From: Streptomyces viridochromogenes
GTDB lineage: Bacteria; Actinomycetota; Actinomycetes; Streptomycetales; Streptomycetaceae
Direction: 5' to 3'
NCBI RefSeq assembly: GCF_001270495.1
Contig: NZ_LGUR01000221.1
Location: 1-64,000, forward strand
Length of the DNA stretch: 64,000 bases
A model generated the notes under the pieces. It did not search any database. It had not been told where the DNA came from and saw nothing but the letters and a program-made list of their open reading frames with translations. The translations under genes were made by a program, and so were the position numbers. Numbering within the stretch: the stretch's first letter is position 1; every line of letters starts with the position of its first letter. Positions 25,780 to 33,748 of the stretch are shown piece after piece.

Positions 25780-26754
25780 TCAGCCCAGGTGGGCCCGAAC
25801 CTCCTCGCCGGCGTCATGCCCGTACGCCTTGGCGAACCGGTCCATGAAGTGCGCCCGCCGCAGCTGGTACTCCTGCGTGCCGACGGTCTCGATGACGAGC
25901 GTCGCCAGCATGCAGCCGACCTGAGCGGCCCGCTCCAGGGACACACCCCACGCCAGTCCCGACAGGAACCCCGCGCGGAAGGCGTCGCCGACACCCGTGG
26001 GGTCGGCCTTGCGGTCCTCCTCGGGGCAGCCGACCTCGATCGGGTCCTCCCCCTCGCGCTCGACGCGGACGCCGCGCGAACCGAGGGTCGTGACGCGGTG
26101 GCCGACCTTGCCGAGGATCTCCTCGTCCGTCCAGCCGGTCTTGGACTCGATGAGGCCCTTCTCGTACTCGTTGGAGAAGAGGTACGTCGCCCCGTCCAGC
26201 AGTATCCGGATCTCGTCGCCGTTCATACGGGCGATCTGCTGGGAGAAGTCCGCGGCGAAGGGGATCCCGCGGGAGCGGCACTCCTCCGTGTGGCGGAGCA
26301 TCCCCTCGGGGTCGTCGGCGCCGATGAGGACCAGGTCGAGGCCGCCGACCCGGTCCGCGACGGTCTTCAGCTCGATGAGGCGGGCCTCGCTCATCGCACC
26401 GGTGTAGAAGGAGCCGATCTGGTTGTGGTCGGCGTCGGTGGTGCAGACGAAGCGGGCGGTGTGCAGGGTCTCGGAGATGCGGACCGAGCCGGTGTCGACG
26501 CCGTGCCGGTCCAGCCAGGCCCGGTACTCGTCGAAGTCGGAGCCCGCGGCGCCGACCAGGATCGGCTGTGTGCCCAGCTGTCCCATGCCGAAGGCGATGT
26601 TCGCGCCTACGCCGCCCCGGCGTACGTCCAGGTTGTCGACCAGGAACGAGAGCGAGACCGTGTGCAGTTGGTCCGCGACGAACTGGTCGGCGAAGCGGCC
26701 GGGGAAGGTCATGAGGTGGTCGGTGGCGATGGAGCCGGTGACTGCGATGCGCAC
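25780..26754 (-). CDS. PfkB-family carbohydrate kinase (adenosine kinase-like)
   Basis: A 324-residue ribokinase-fold enzyme. The first PfkB signature is in RRGGVGANIAFGMGQLG and the second, with the catalytic Asp, in DPTGVGDAFRAGFLSGL. The GTG start at 26754 is supported by GCAGGAG nine bases upstream; the product starts VRIAVTGSIATDHLM. Family members phosphorylate sugars or nucleosides; sequence features such as the N-terminal FPGRFADQF motif resemble adenosine kinase-like cbhK proteins conserved in Actinobacteria. The exact substrate is unknown. It points toward the desulfurase gene. Confidence 0.88.
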   Translation of the reverse strand: MRIAVTGSIATDHLMTFPGRFADQFVADQLHTVSLSFLVDNLDVRRGGVGANIAFGMGQLGTQPILVGAAGSDFDEYRAWLDRHGVDTGSVRISETLHTARFVCTTDADHNQIGSFYTGAMSEARLIELKTVADRVGGLDLVLIGADDPEGMLRHTEECRSRGIPFAADFSQQIARMNGDEIRILLDGATYLFSNEYEKGLIESKTGWTDEEILGKVGHRVTTLGSRGVRVEREGEDPIEVGCPEEDRKADPTGVGDAFRAGFLSGLAWGVSLERAAQVGCMLATLVIETVGTQEYQLRRAHFMDRFAKAYGHDAGEEVRAHLG

Positions 26755-26886
26755 GGCGAGGAGTCTCCTGCGGGGGAGGTTGGGTTGACAGTCCACGCTA
26801 CCGTTCGTGACCGGGACTCTGAAGCGGCCAAAACTACCCGATAGTAGATCTTTCTTCGCGGGCTTCGGCGTGTCTACGGTGCCGCT

Positions 26887-27096
26887 ATGACGAAATTCGA
26901 GGTCCGCGCCCCCGCTCCGGCCGACCTGGAGGTCGACCTGGCGTCACTGCTCGGTGACTGCGCGCGGATGGCTCCTCACTGGGCCGCTCCCGATCGTGTT
27001 CTTTCCCGTCCCGTCTCCCCGTCACGCATCCATGGAGTGACCGTTCCGCCGAAGTCGGCGCGACTGCTGGACGCGATGTCGGACTACGGCGACTGA
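26887..27096 (+). CDS. Small conserved-type hypothetical protein
   Basis: A 69-residue protein with no recognised domain. It is acidic at the N-terminus (APADLEVDLASLLGDC) and ends in PPKSARLLDAMSDYGD. A TACGGT box lies 6 bases before the ATG and no ribosome binding site is present, which suggests a leaderless transcript and supports the start. Codon use is normal for this genome. The function is unknown. Confidence 0.55.
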   Translation: MTKFEVRAPAPADLEVDLASLLGDCARMAPHWAAPDRVLSRPVSPSRIHGVTVPPKSARLLDAMSDYGD

Positions 27097-27250
27097 GCCG
27101 TCCGCGCCGTTCGGGGAACCGTGCGCTCCCCCGCTGCGTCCCATCGGCGTCCCCCGTAGAGGGGATGCGGGATACGACCCGACGGACCCACCCTTTTGAC
27201 AGGGTCGGGTCAGGGTCATGGGACATGTGCGCAGCCGAAGGAGCGATGCG

Positions 27251-29017
27251 GTGAACACCGAGCGACCCGAGAACGACGACACGGGCGCCGACGGCTCCGC
27301 CGAGGAGCAGGACGCCGGGCAGGAGAAGGGCGCGGACGTCGCTGGTGCCGAGGCTTCCGGCGGCGGCGTGGAGGACGGTACGTCCGTTCCCGACGCCACG
27401 GACGCCGCCGAGGACGCCGCCGAGGTCGACGCCAAGGGCGGGACCCAGGGCGAGCAGGTCGGCGTGGCCGGTGATGCCGAGGGGCCGGATCCGGCCGGCG
27501 TTCCCGATGCCGCCGCTGACGACGCCGACGTCTCCGATGTGCCCCGGCGTCGCTCCCCCGCGATCATCGCCTCCGTCGCCGCCGCCGTACTGCTCGTCGG
27601 GGGCGGTGGGGCCTACCTGGCCGCGAACGCGTCCGGGGGCTCGGACGGCGGTACGACGTCCGGGGCGGCCGACGGTGACACTCCCCCGCCGCTCCGTCTC
27701 GACGGCTATTCCGAGGGCGGCACCGAGGGCGGTACGAACGGCATCGCGCCCGGGGAGCCCAACCCGTACGGCGTCACCTACAAGGCCGACGGGGAGCTGT
27801 CGGACGGGCCCGGGTCGGCGCCCGTGTACCGGGCGGGGGGCGAGGTCGGCGCGGACGAGGTGGCCCGGCTGGCCGAGGCGCTCGGTGTGGACGGGACACC
27901 GGTGGCGCAGGGGCAGACCTGGCGGGTCGGCGCGAAGGACGGGGCGGGGCCGAGTCTCCAGGTGACCAAGCAGGCGCCGGGGACCTGGACGTTCTCCCGG
28001 TACGCCCCCGGCACGGACAACTGCGAGAGCACCACCGTCTGCGCGAAGGCGCCCGCCGAACCGACGGGCGACCCGGTGAGCGAGGCCGCCGCGAAGAAGG
28101 CGGCCGCGCCGGTGCTCAAGGCGGTGGGTCAGGACGACGCGAAGCTCGACGCGAGCCAGCTCATGGGCGCCCAGCGGGTGGTGAACGCGAACCCGGTGGT
28201 CGGCGGACTGCCCACGTACGGCTGGACGACCGGGGTGACCGTGAGCGCCCAGGGCGAAGTGGTCGGCGGCAGCGGTCAGTTGAAGGCGCCGGTGAAGGGG
28301 GACACGTACCCCGTACTGAGCGCCGAGAAGACGCTCGGGCTGATGAACGCGGCGCCGGGGGCCGGCCACCGCATGGGCATCGGCGGCTGCGCCAGCCCCG
28401 TACCGCTGAAGGACCGCCTTGAGGCGCCCTGCGGTGCGCAGGCGTCGACGGGGGCGCCGGCCAAGGACACCGTGACGGTCGAGAAGGCGGTGTTCGGGCT
28501 GGCCGCGCACCAGGTGGACGCGCGGCAGGCGCTGGTGCCGTCCTGGCTGTTCGAGGTGCGGACGCCGGACGCGCGGGACAGCTTCACGGTGACGTATCCG
28601 GCGATCGACCCGGAGTACCTGGCCTCGTCCACGCCGTCCGAGGAGCCGTCCGGGCAGCCGACCCCGCGGCCGAGCGGGCCGAAGGACGACCCGAGTTCGT
28701 CGCCGGTCATCCGGAACGTCGGGGTGGACGGCTACACGGCCGACGGCAGGGAGCTCACCGTGGCCTTCACGGGCGGCGTGTGCGCCGACTACAAGGTGAC
28801 GGCGAGCGAGAGCGGTGGCGAGGTGACGGTCCGGGTGACCGAGACGTCGCAGCCGGACAAGGTGTGCATCCTGATCGCCAAGGTGTTCCACGAGACCGTG
28901 CGGCTGGACGAGCCGCTCGGGGACCGGAAGGTCGTGGGCACGGACGGACAGGCGGTCCCGCTGGAGAAGCCGGGACAGAAGTTGCCGAACGCTCCGGAGA
29001 CGTCCGGGGCCCGGTAG
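27251..29017 (+). CDS. Large membrane-anchored protein, unknown function
   Basis: A 588-residue protein starting at GTG 27251, with AAGGAG seven bases upstream. Residues 1-100 are an acidic, low-complexity cytoplasmic region (Asp/Glu/Gly/Ala). One transmembrane helix follows at about 104-124 (AIIASVAAAVLLVGGGGAYLA). The remaining 460 residues are probably extracytoplasmic and beta-rich, with several Cys (NCESTTVCAK, CASPVPLKDRLEAPCG) that could form disulfides, and a Pro/Ser linker near residues 470-495. It resembles actinobacterial 'large membrane protein' annotations; I do not recognise a catalytic motif. A pair of hairpins follows the stop. Confidence 0.8.
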   Translation: MNTERPENDDTGADGSAEEQDAGQEKGADVAGAEASGGGVEDGTSVPDATDAAEDAAEVDAKGGTQGEQVGVAGDAEGPDPAGVPDAAADDADVSDVPRRRSPAIIASVAAAVLLVGGGGAYLAANASGGSDGGTTSGAADGDTPPPLRLDGYSEGGTEGGTNGIAPGEPNPYGVTYKADGELSDGPGSAPVYRAGGEVGADEVARLAEALGVDGTPVAQGQTWRVGAKDGAGPSLQVTKQAPGTWTFSRYAPGTDNCESTTVCAKAPAEPTGDPVSEAAAKKAAAPVLKAVGQDDAKLDASQLMGAQRVVNANPVVGGLPTYGWTTGVTVSAQGEVVGGSGQLKAPVKGDTYPVLSAEKTLGLMNAAPGAGHRMGIGGCASPVPLKDRLEAPCGAQASTGAPAKDTVTVEKAVFGLAAHQVDARQALVPSWLFEVRTPDARDSFTVTYPAIDPEYLASSTPSEEPSGQPTPRPSGPKDDPSSSPVIRNVGVDGYTADGRELTVAFTGGVCADYKVTASESGGEVTVRVTETSQPDKVCILIAKVFHETVRLDEPLGDRKVVGTDGQAVPLEKPGQKLPNAPETSGAR

Positions 29018-29023
29018 AAGCCT

Positions 29024-29052
29024 GTCCACGGGCCCCTACCGGGCCCGTGGAC
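29024..29052 (+). terminator. Terminator after the large membrane protein
   Basis: GTCCACGGGCCC pairs with GGGCCCGTGGAC around CTACC, seven bases after the stop. Confidence 0.85.
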
Positions 29053-29057
29053 ATGGG

Positions 29058-29092
29058 AAGGCGGCGGCCCCGTCGGAGGGGGTCGCCGCCTT
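29058..29092. terminator. Bidirectional hairpin between convergent genes
   Basis: AAGGCGGCG pairs with CGCCGCCTT, followed by T on the plus strand. It lies 31 bases after the erpA stop on the minus strand and may stop both transcripts. Confidence 0.7.
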
Positions 29093-29123
29093 TCCGCGCG
29101 TCAGCCGGGCTCGGCCGGGCTGC

Positions 29124-29480
29124 TCAGTTGAAGGAGTCGCCGCAGGCGCAGGAGCCCGTCGCGTTCGGGTTGTCGATCGTGAAGCCCTGCTTCTCGATCG
29201 TGTCCACGAAGTCGATGGACGCGCCACCCAGGTACGGGGCGCTCATGCGGTCGGTGACGACCTTGACCCCGCCGAAGTCCTTGACGACGTCGCCGTCGAG
29301 CGAGCGCTCGTCGAAGAAGAGCTGGTAGCGCAGGCCGGAGCAGCCACCGGGCTGAACGGCGACACGCAGCGCGAGGTCGTCGCGGCCTTCCTGGTCGAGC
29401 AGGGCCTTGACCTTGGCCGCGGCGGCGTCACTCAGGATGATGCCGTCGGTGGCGGTGCTGGTCTCGTCCGATACGGACAT
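29124..29480 (-). CDS. erpA: Iron-sulfur cluster insertion protein
   Basis: A 118-residue A-type Fe-S carrier (IscA/ErpA/HesB family). The three cluster ligands are Cys47 in PGGCSGLRY and Cys111/Cys113 in GSCACGDSF. It accepts clusters from the assembly scaffold and inserts them into client proteins. NadA, which needs a [4Fe-4S] cluster, is encoded divergently 336 bases away. The ATG has no strong ribosome binding site; GGGAGAGATGTAG lies just upstream. The leader contains a triple GAAAGACC direct repeat (minus-strand reading of 29571-29592). Confidence 0.93.
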   Translation of the reverse strand: MSVSDETSTATDGIILSDAAAAKVKALLDQEGRDDLALRVAVQPGGCSGLRYQLFFDERSLDGDVVKDFGGVKVVTDRMSAPYLGGASIDFVDTIEKQGFTIDNPNATGSCACGDSFN

Positions 29481-29683
29481 CTACATCTCTCCCGGGTTGT
29501 ACGGAGACTGCTTGCCGACGAGTGCAACCGGCGGGGCCGCTGATTCATTCCAGGGCCGGGCGCTTGTCTTTCGGTCTTTCGGTCTTTCTTCATGCTCGCA
29601 CACGGCGTGCGAAGCGGAAAACGCCTCTTTGGGGAATACGCGGACCCGTCACCGGGATTCACGTCACATCGACATGATGGCCA

Positions 29684-29731
29684 TCGTCAAAGTGACGTGA
29701 ACCGGTTATGATAGATAGCGTCAAATCGACG
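29684..29731 (+). promoter_or_regulatory. Putative nadA promoter with an operator-like repeat
   Basis: TCGTCA (29684-29689) and TATGAT (29707-29712) have a 17-base spacer. CGTC-AAATC-GACG (29719-29731) overlaps the expected start of transcription. The rest of the 336-base spacer from 29481 holds the erpA leader, with three GAAAGACC repeats and the inverted repeat TCGCAC-ACGGC-GTGCGA at 29596-29612. Confidence 0.45.
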
Positions 29732-29816
29732 AGAAGGTCGATAAGGTGTCCCGCTTGACCCGCCGGCACAGGATTCTCCGGTGCCGGCGAGCCGCAGAAC
29801 AGAAAGGGTGCGTGTC

Positions 29817-31001
29817 GTGACCACCGCCCAGACCCAGGAGCTCGACGTACAGCCGACGCCCCTCGCCCTGCTGCTCCTCGGCCGTGAGGCCGACCCCAGG
29901 AGCGAGCGCGGCGTCGAGTGTCCCGGCGACCTTCCCTCGCCGTCCGACCCCGACCTGGTCGAGCGCGCCCGCGCGGCCAAGGCCAAGCTCGGGAACAAGG
30001 TCTTCGTGCTCGGCCACCACTACCAGCGCGACGAGGTCATCCAGTTCGCGGATGTGACCGGTGACTCGTTCAAGCTGGCCCGGGACGCGGCCGCCCGCCC
30101 GGAGGCCGAGTACATCGTGTTCTGCGGCGTGCACTTCATGGCGGAGTCGGCGGACATCCTGACGTCCGACGACCAGAAGGTCGTCCTGCCCGACCTCGCC
30201 GCCGGCTGCTCGATGGCCGACATGGCGACGGCCGAGCAGGTCGCCGAGTGCTGGGACGTGCTGACCGAGGCCGGCATAGCCGAGCAGGTCGTGCCGGTGT
30301 CGTACATGAACTCGTCCGCGGACATCAAGGCGTTCACGGGCAAGCACGGCGGCACGATCTGCACCTCGTCCAACGCGAAACGGGCCCTGGACTGGGCCTT
30401 CGAGCAGGGCGAGAAGGTGCTCTTCCTGCCCGACCAGCACCTCGGCCGCAACACCGCCGTCCGGGACATGGGCATGTCCCTGGAGGACTGTGTCGTCTAC
30501 AACCCGCACAAGCCGAACGGCGGGCTGACGGCCGACGAGCTGCGCGCCGCGAAGATGATCCTGTGGCGCGGCCACTGCTCGGTGCACGGCCGCTTCAGCC
30601 TGGACTCGGTGAACGACGTGCGCGAGCGGATCCCGGGCGTGAACGTCCTGGTCCACCCCGAGTGCAAGCACGAGGTCGTGGCCGCGGCGGACTACGTCGG
30701 CTCGACCGAGTACATCATCAAGGCCCTGGAGGCCGCCCCGGCCGGCTCCAAGTGGGCCATCGGGACCGAGCTGAATCTGGTACGCCGCCTGGCGAACCGT
30801 TTCGCGCCCGAGGGCAAGGAGATCGTCTTCCTCGACAAGACGGTCTGCTTCTGCTCGACCATGAACCGCATCGACCTCCCCCACCTGGTGTGGGCCCTGG
30901 AGTCGCTGGCCGAGGGCAACCTGGTCAACCGCATCGAGGTCGACAAGGAGACGGAGGCGTTCGCGAAGCTGGCGCTGGAGCGGATGCTGGCGCTGCCGTA
31001 G
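29817..31001 (+). CDS. nadA: Quinolinate synthase A
   Basis: A 394-residue [4Fe-4S] enzyme that condenses iminoaspartate with dihydroxyacetone phosphate to quinolinate in NAD synthesis. Diagnostic motifs include VLGHHYQRDEVIQFAD, CGVHFMAESADIL, HPECKHEV and VCFCSTMNRIDL; the Cys residues in the last three segments are the cluster ligands. The GTG at 29817 has GAAAGGG 8-10 bases upstream and is the best start. nadB and nadC are not within this window. A perfect terminator follows. Confidence 0.96.
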   Translation: MTTAQTQELDVQPTPLALLLLGREADPRSERGVECPGDLPSPSDPDLVERARAAKAKLGNKVFVLGHHYQRDEVIQFADVTGDSFKLARDAAARPEAEYIVFCGVHFMAESADILTSDDQKVVLPDLAAGCSMADMATAEQVAECWDVLTEAGIAEQVVPVSYMNSSADIKAFTGKHGGTICTSSNAKRALDWAFEQGEKVLFLPDQHLGRNTAVRDMGMSLEDCVVYNPHKPNGGLTADELRAAKMILWRGHCSVHGRFSLDSVNDVRERIPGVNVLVHPECKHEVVAAADYVGSTEYIIKALEAAPAGSKWAIGTELNLVRRLANRFAPEGKEIVFLDKTVCFCSTMNRIDLPHLVWALESLAEGNLVNRIEVDKETEAFAKLALERMLALP

Positions 31002-31032
31002 CCCGGAGCGGATTCCGAGCGCCGTACGCGTG

Positions 31033-31069
31033 AGGGCGGGGCCCGACCATCCCGGTCGGGCCCCGCCCT
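31033..31069. terminator. Bidirectional terminator between nadA and a methyltransferase
   Basis: AGGGCGGGGCCCGACC forms a perfect 16-base-pair stem with its complement around ATCCC, with TTGTTCG after it on the plus strand. It lies between the convergent stops of nadA and the methyltransferase. Confidence 0.92.
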
Positions 31070-31082
31070 TGTTCGTTCCCCC

Positions 31083-31823
31083 TCAGGCGCGGCAGCGCAG
31101 CATCTCCAGCGGGGGCCTGGCGAGGAAGTCGGCCCAGAAGTCCGCGCCGAACTCGCCCAGACCGGCCTCGGACACCTCCAGGGGCACCCAGGTCAGCTCG
31201 CTGAATCCGGCCGCCCGCAGAGACGCCTCGTAGAGTTCGCGGCTCGGCACGGCGCCGATGATCGAGATCGGCGGGTCGAGCAGCGCCGTGACCCGGAAGC
31301 GCGCCCCGGTCTCGATCTCCTCGCCGGTCGGCTCGCAGAGAAAGCCGTACTTGGCCAGGGCCTGCTCGCCGCCGCGGTAGTCGGGTGACTGGGCGAGCAC
31401 GAAGAACTCGCCGCCGGGCACCAGGCCGCGGTGCACGTTGCGGCACATCGACTCCAGCTCGGCGATGCTCTGCGCGTAGTTGAGCAGCTGGACCCCGAGG
31501 GCGATGTCGAAGCGCCGCTCCAGGGGCCGCAGTTCGGCCACATCGCCGACCTCGTAGCGCACGCCCAGCGGATCGCCCTCCTCCAACCGCTGTGCGGCGG
31601 CGATCATTTCACCGGAGATGTCGATGCCGAGTACGTCCGTGGCGCCGCGCCGCCTGAACTCCCTGCTGTAGAAGCCGGTGCCGCAGGCCAGGTCTAGAAC
31701 CGACTTGCCGCGCACGTCCCCGACCAGGCCCAGAAAGCTGGGCACCTCTCCGTACCGCGTCAGCGGCAGGGACTTGAAGCCCTCGAACGCCTCGCCGATC
31801 TCGTCATACTGCTGCACGCTCAT
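31083..31823 (-). CDS. Class I SAM-dependent methyltransferase
   Basis: A 246-residue methyltransferase. Motif I is VLDLACGTGFYSREF (about 41-55), the acidic motif II is VLGIDIS, and motif IV is FDIALGVQLLNYA. The C-terminal part (ARPPLEMLRCRA) is a typical substrate domain of small-molecule methyltransferases. The ATG at 31823 has GGAGGA upstream. It is divergent from the DGPF/ECF42 operon. The substrate is unknown. Confidence 0.88.
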   Translation of the reverse strand: MSVQQYDEIGEAFEGFKSLPLTRYGEVPSFLGLVGDVRGKSVLDLACGTGFYSREFRRRGATDVLGIDISGEMIAAAQRLEEGDPLGVRYEVGDVAELRPLERRFDIALGVQLLNYAQSIAELESMCRNVHRGLVPGGEFFVLAQSPDYRGGEQALAKYGFLCEPTGEEIETGARFRVTALLDPPISIIGAVPSRELYEASLRAAGFSELTWVPLEVSEAGLGEFGADFWADFLARPPLEMLRCRA

Positions 31824-32008
31824 CGTGGTGTCCTCCCCTGTGCTTCGTCTGTGCTTCGTCGTTGCCGGGCAGTCTTCCGGCACCCCGAGACAGGGCCGTA
31901 CTGGCAGAAGCCACAAAGATCCGGAGGTCGTTCCGTCGGTCTGTTCGCCGGGCCCGGCCCAGCCCGGCCCGGCCGGTGTGCGGTGGCCCAAAAGATTTTC
32001 TGCGGGGA

Positions 32009-32035
32009 TGTCGAGAACCCGTGATCGGCTCCGTC
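32009..32035 (+). promoter_or_regulatory. Putative ECF42-type promoter
   Basis: TGTCGA (32009-32014) and CGTC (32032-32035) are separated by 17 bases. As I recall, ECF42 sigma factors recognise TGTCGA in the -35 region and CGTC or CGAC in the -10 region. It lies about 50 bases before the DGPF start, so the sigma factor probably transcribes its own operon. Confidence 0.65.
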
Positions 32036-32086
32036 CCTGCTATGAACGCGACCAGAATGGGTCGCACAGCATCGAGGAGAAGCATC

Positions 32087-32500
32087 ATGGCGAAGTACCT
32101 GCTGCTCAAGCACTACCGTGGCGCCCCGGCTGCGGTGAACGACGTGCCGATGGACCAGTGGACGCCGGAGGAGATCTCGGCGCACGTGCAGTACATGAAC
32201 GACTTCGCGGCCCGACTCGAGAAGACCGGGGAGTTCGTCGACGGTCAGGCGCTCGCGCCCGAGGGGTCGTGGGTCCGGTACGACGGCGAGGGGCGGCCGC
32301 CGGTCACCGACGGGCCGTTCGCCGAGACCAAGGACCTCATCGCCGGCTGGATGGTGATCGACGTCGACAGCCACGAGCGGGCCGTCGAGCTGGCCGGAGA
32401 GCTGTCCGCCGCCCCGGGCGCGGGCGGGAAGCCGATCCACGAGTGGCTGGAGGTGCGGCCGTTCCTGACCGCGGCGCCCAACGTCACCGAGTGCCATTGA
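32087..32500 (+). CDS. DGPF-domain (YCII-related) protein
   Basis: A 137-residue protein of the YciI-like fold. The name-giving DGPF motif is in PPVTDGPFAETKDLIAGW (about 69-86). DGPF proteins are encoded next to ECF42 sigma factors in many genomes, but their biochemical activity is not known. The ATG has GAGGAGA upstream. Its TGA shares one base with the ATG of the sigma factor gene (TGATG), so translation is coupled. Confidence 0.92.
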   Translation: MAKYLLLKHYRGAPAAVNDVPMDQWTPEEISAHVQYMNDFAARLEKTGEFVDGQALAPEGSWVRYDGEGRPPVTDGPFAETKDLIAGWMVIDVDSHERAVELAGELSAAPGAGGKPIHEWLEVRPFLTAAPNVTECH

Positions 32501-33645
32501 TGAACGAGGCCCTGCTGAGGAGCCTCACGCCGAGCGTTCTCACGATCCTCGTCCGCCGCGGAGCAGACTTCGCGGCGGCCGAGGACGCCGTGCAGGACGC
32601 GCTGGTCGAGGCCGTGCGGGTGTGGCCGGCCGATCCGCCGCGCGATGCGAAGGGCTGGCTGGTCACCGTGGCCTGGCGCAAGTTCCTCGACTCGGCACGG
32701 TCGGACGCCTCCCGCCGCCGGCGTGAGGACCTGGCCGGCGAGGAGCCCGCGCCCGGGCCCACGCCCGCCGCGGACGACACGCTTCAGCTCTACTTCCTGT
32801 GCGCCCACCCGTCGCTGACGCCGTCGTCCGCGGTCGCGCTCACGCTGCGTGCCGTCGGCGGGCTCACCACCCGCCAGATCGCCCAGGCCTACCTGGTGCC
32901 CGAGGCGACCATGGCGCAGCGCATCAGCCGGGCCAAGCGCACCGTCTCCGGCATACGGTTCGACCAGCCCGGCGATGTCGCCACCGTGCTGCGCGTCCTC
33001 TACCTGGTCTTCAACGAGGGCTACTCCGGCGACGTCGACCTCGCCGCCGAGGCCATCCGGCTCACCCGGCAGCTCGCGGCCGCGATCGACCACCCCGAGG
33101 TGGCGGGGCTGCTCGCCCTGATGCTGCTCCACCACGCCCGGCGCGCGTCCCGGACCGCGCCCGACGGGAGCCTGGTGTCGCTCGCGGAGCAGGACCGTGG
33201 CCGGTGGGACACCGCGTCGATCGCCGAGGGTATCGGGATCCTCCAGGCGGCGCTGGCGCGTGACCGGCTGGGTGAGTTCCAGGCTCAGGCCGCCATCGCG
33301 GCGCTGCACGCCGACGCGCCCACCGCCGGGGAGACCGACTGGGTGCAGATCGTCGAGTGGTACGACGAACTGGCGCGCCTCACCGACAGCCCGGTCGTCC
33401 GGCTCAACCGGGCCGTGGCGGTCGGTGAGGCGGACGGACCGCGCGCCGGGCTGGCCGCGCTCGCGGAGCTGGACGACTCGCTGCCCCGGCATGCCGCGGT
33501 GGCGGCGTATCTCCACGAGCGCGACGGTGACCTGGTGACGGCGGCGCGGTTGTACGCCCAGGCGGCCGAGAAGGCGTCCAACCTCGCCGAGCGCGACTAC
33601 CTGACCCGCCAGGCCGCCCGGCTCAACGCCCGCACGCGTCACTGA
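32500..33645 (+). CDS. ECF42-type RNA polymerase sigma factor with C-terminal TPR-like extension
   Basis: A 381-residue sigma factor, twice the usual ECF length. Residues about 1-75 are sigma region 2 (AEDAVQDALVEAVRVWP), about 110-170 are region 4 (LTTRQIAQAYLVPEATMAQRISRAKR), and about 190-381 are a helical repeat extension with alternating helices (AAIDHPEVAGLLALMLLHHARR, YAQAAEKASNLAERDY) that is the ECF42 hallmark. No anti-sigma factor is adjacent; the extension probably replaces it in control. The start is fixed by the one-base overlap with the DGPF gene. Confidence 0.94.
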   Translation: MNEALLRSLTPSVLTILVRRGADFAAAEDAVQDALVEAVRVWPADPPRDAKGWLVTVAWRKFLDSARSDASRRRREDLAGEEPAPGPTPAADDTLQLYFLCAHPSLTPSSAVALTLRAVGGLTTRQIAQAYLVPEATMAQRISRAKRTVSGIRFDQPGDVATVLRVLYLVFNEGYSGDVDLAAEAIRLTRQLAAAIDHPEVAGLLALMLLHHARRASRTAPDGSLVSLAEQDRGRWDTASIAEGIGILQAALARDRLGEFQAQAAIAALHADAPTAGETDWVQIVEWYDELARLTDSPVVRLNRAVAVGEADGPRAGLAALAELDDSLPRHAAVAAYLHERDGDLVTAARLYAQAAEKASNLAERDYLTRQAARLNARTRH

Positions 33646-33668
33646 CGTACCGGTCCGGGAACGGCTCG

Positions 33669-33698
33669 GCCCGCCCCAGGATTTCTCCTGGGACGGGC
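33669..33698. terminator. Terminator between convergent ECF42 and RND genes
   Basis: GCCCG-C-CCCAGGA pairs with TCCTGGG-A-CGGGC around TTTC, with one C/A mismatch. Confidence 0.8.
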
Positions 33699-33748
33699 TG
33701 CCTCTGCTCGGCTGGCCCGCACGGTCGGATCGACCATCGGACCGACCG

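Noticed and set aside
31824..32086. An additional small gene upstream of the DGPF gene
   Set aside because: No frame with good codon use and a ribosome binding site is seen; the stretch holds the divergent promoters.
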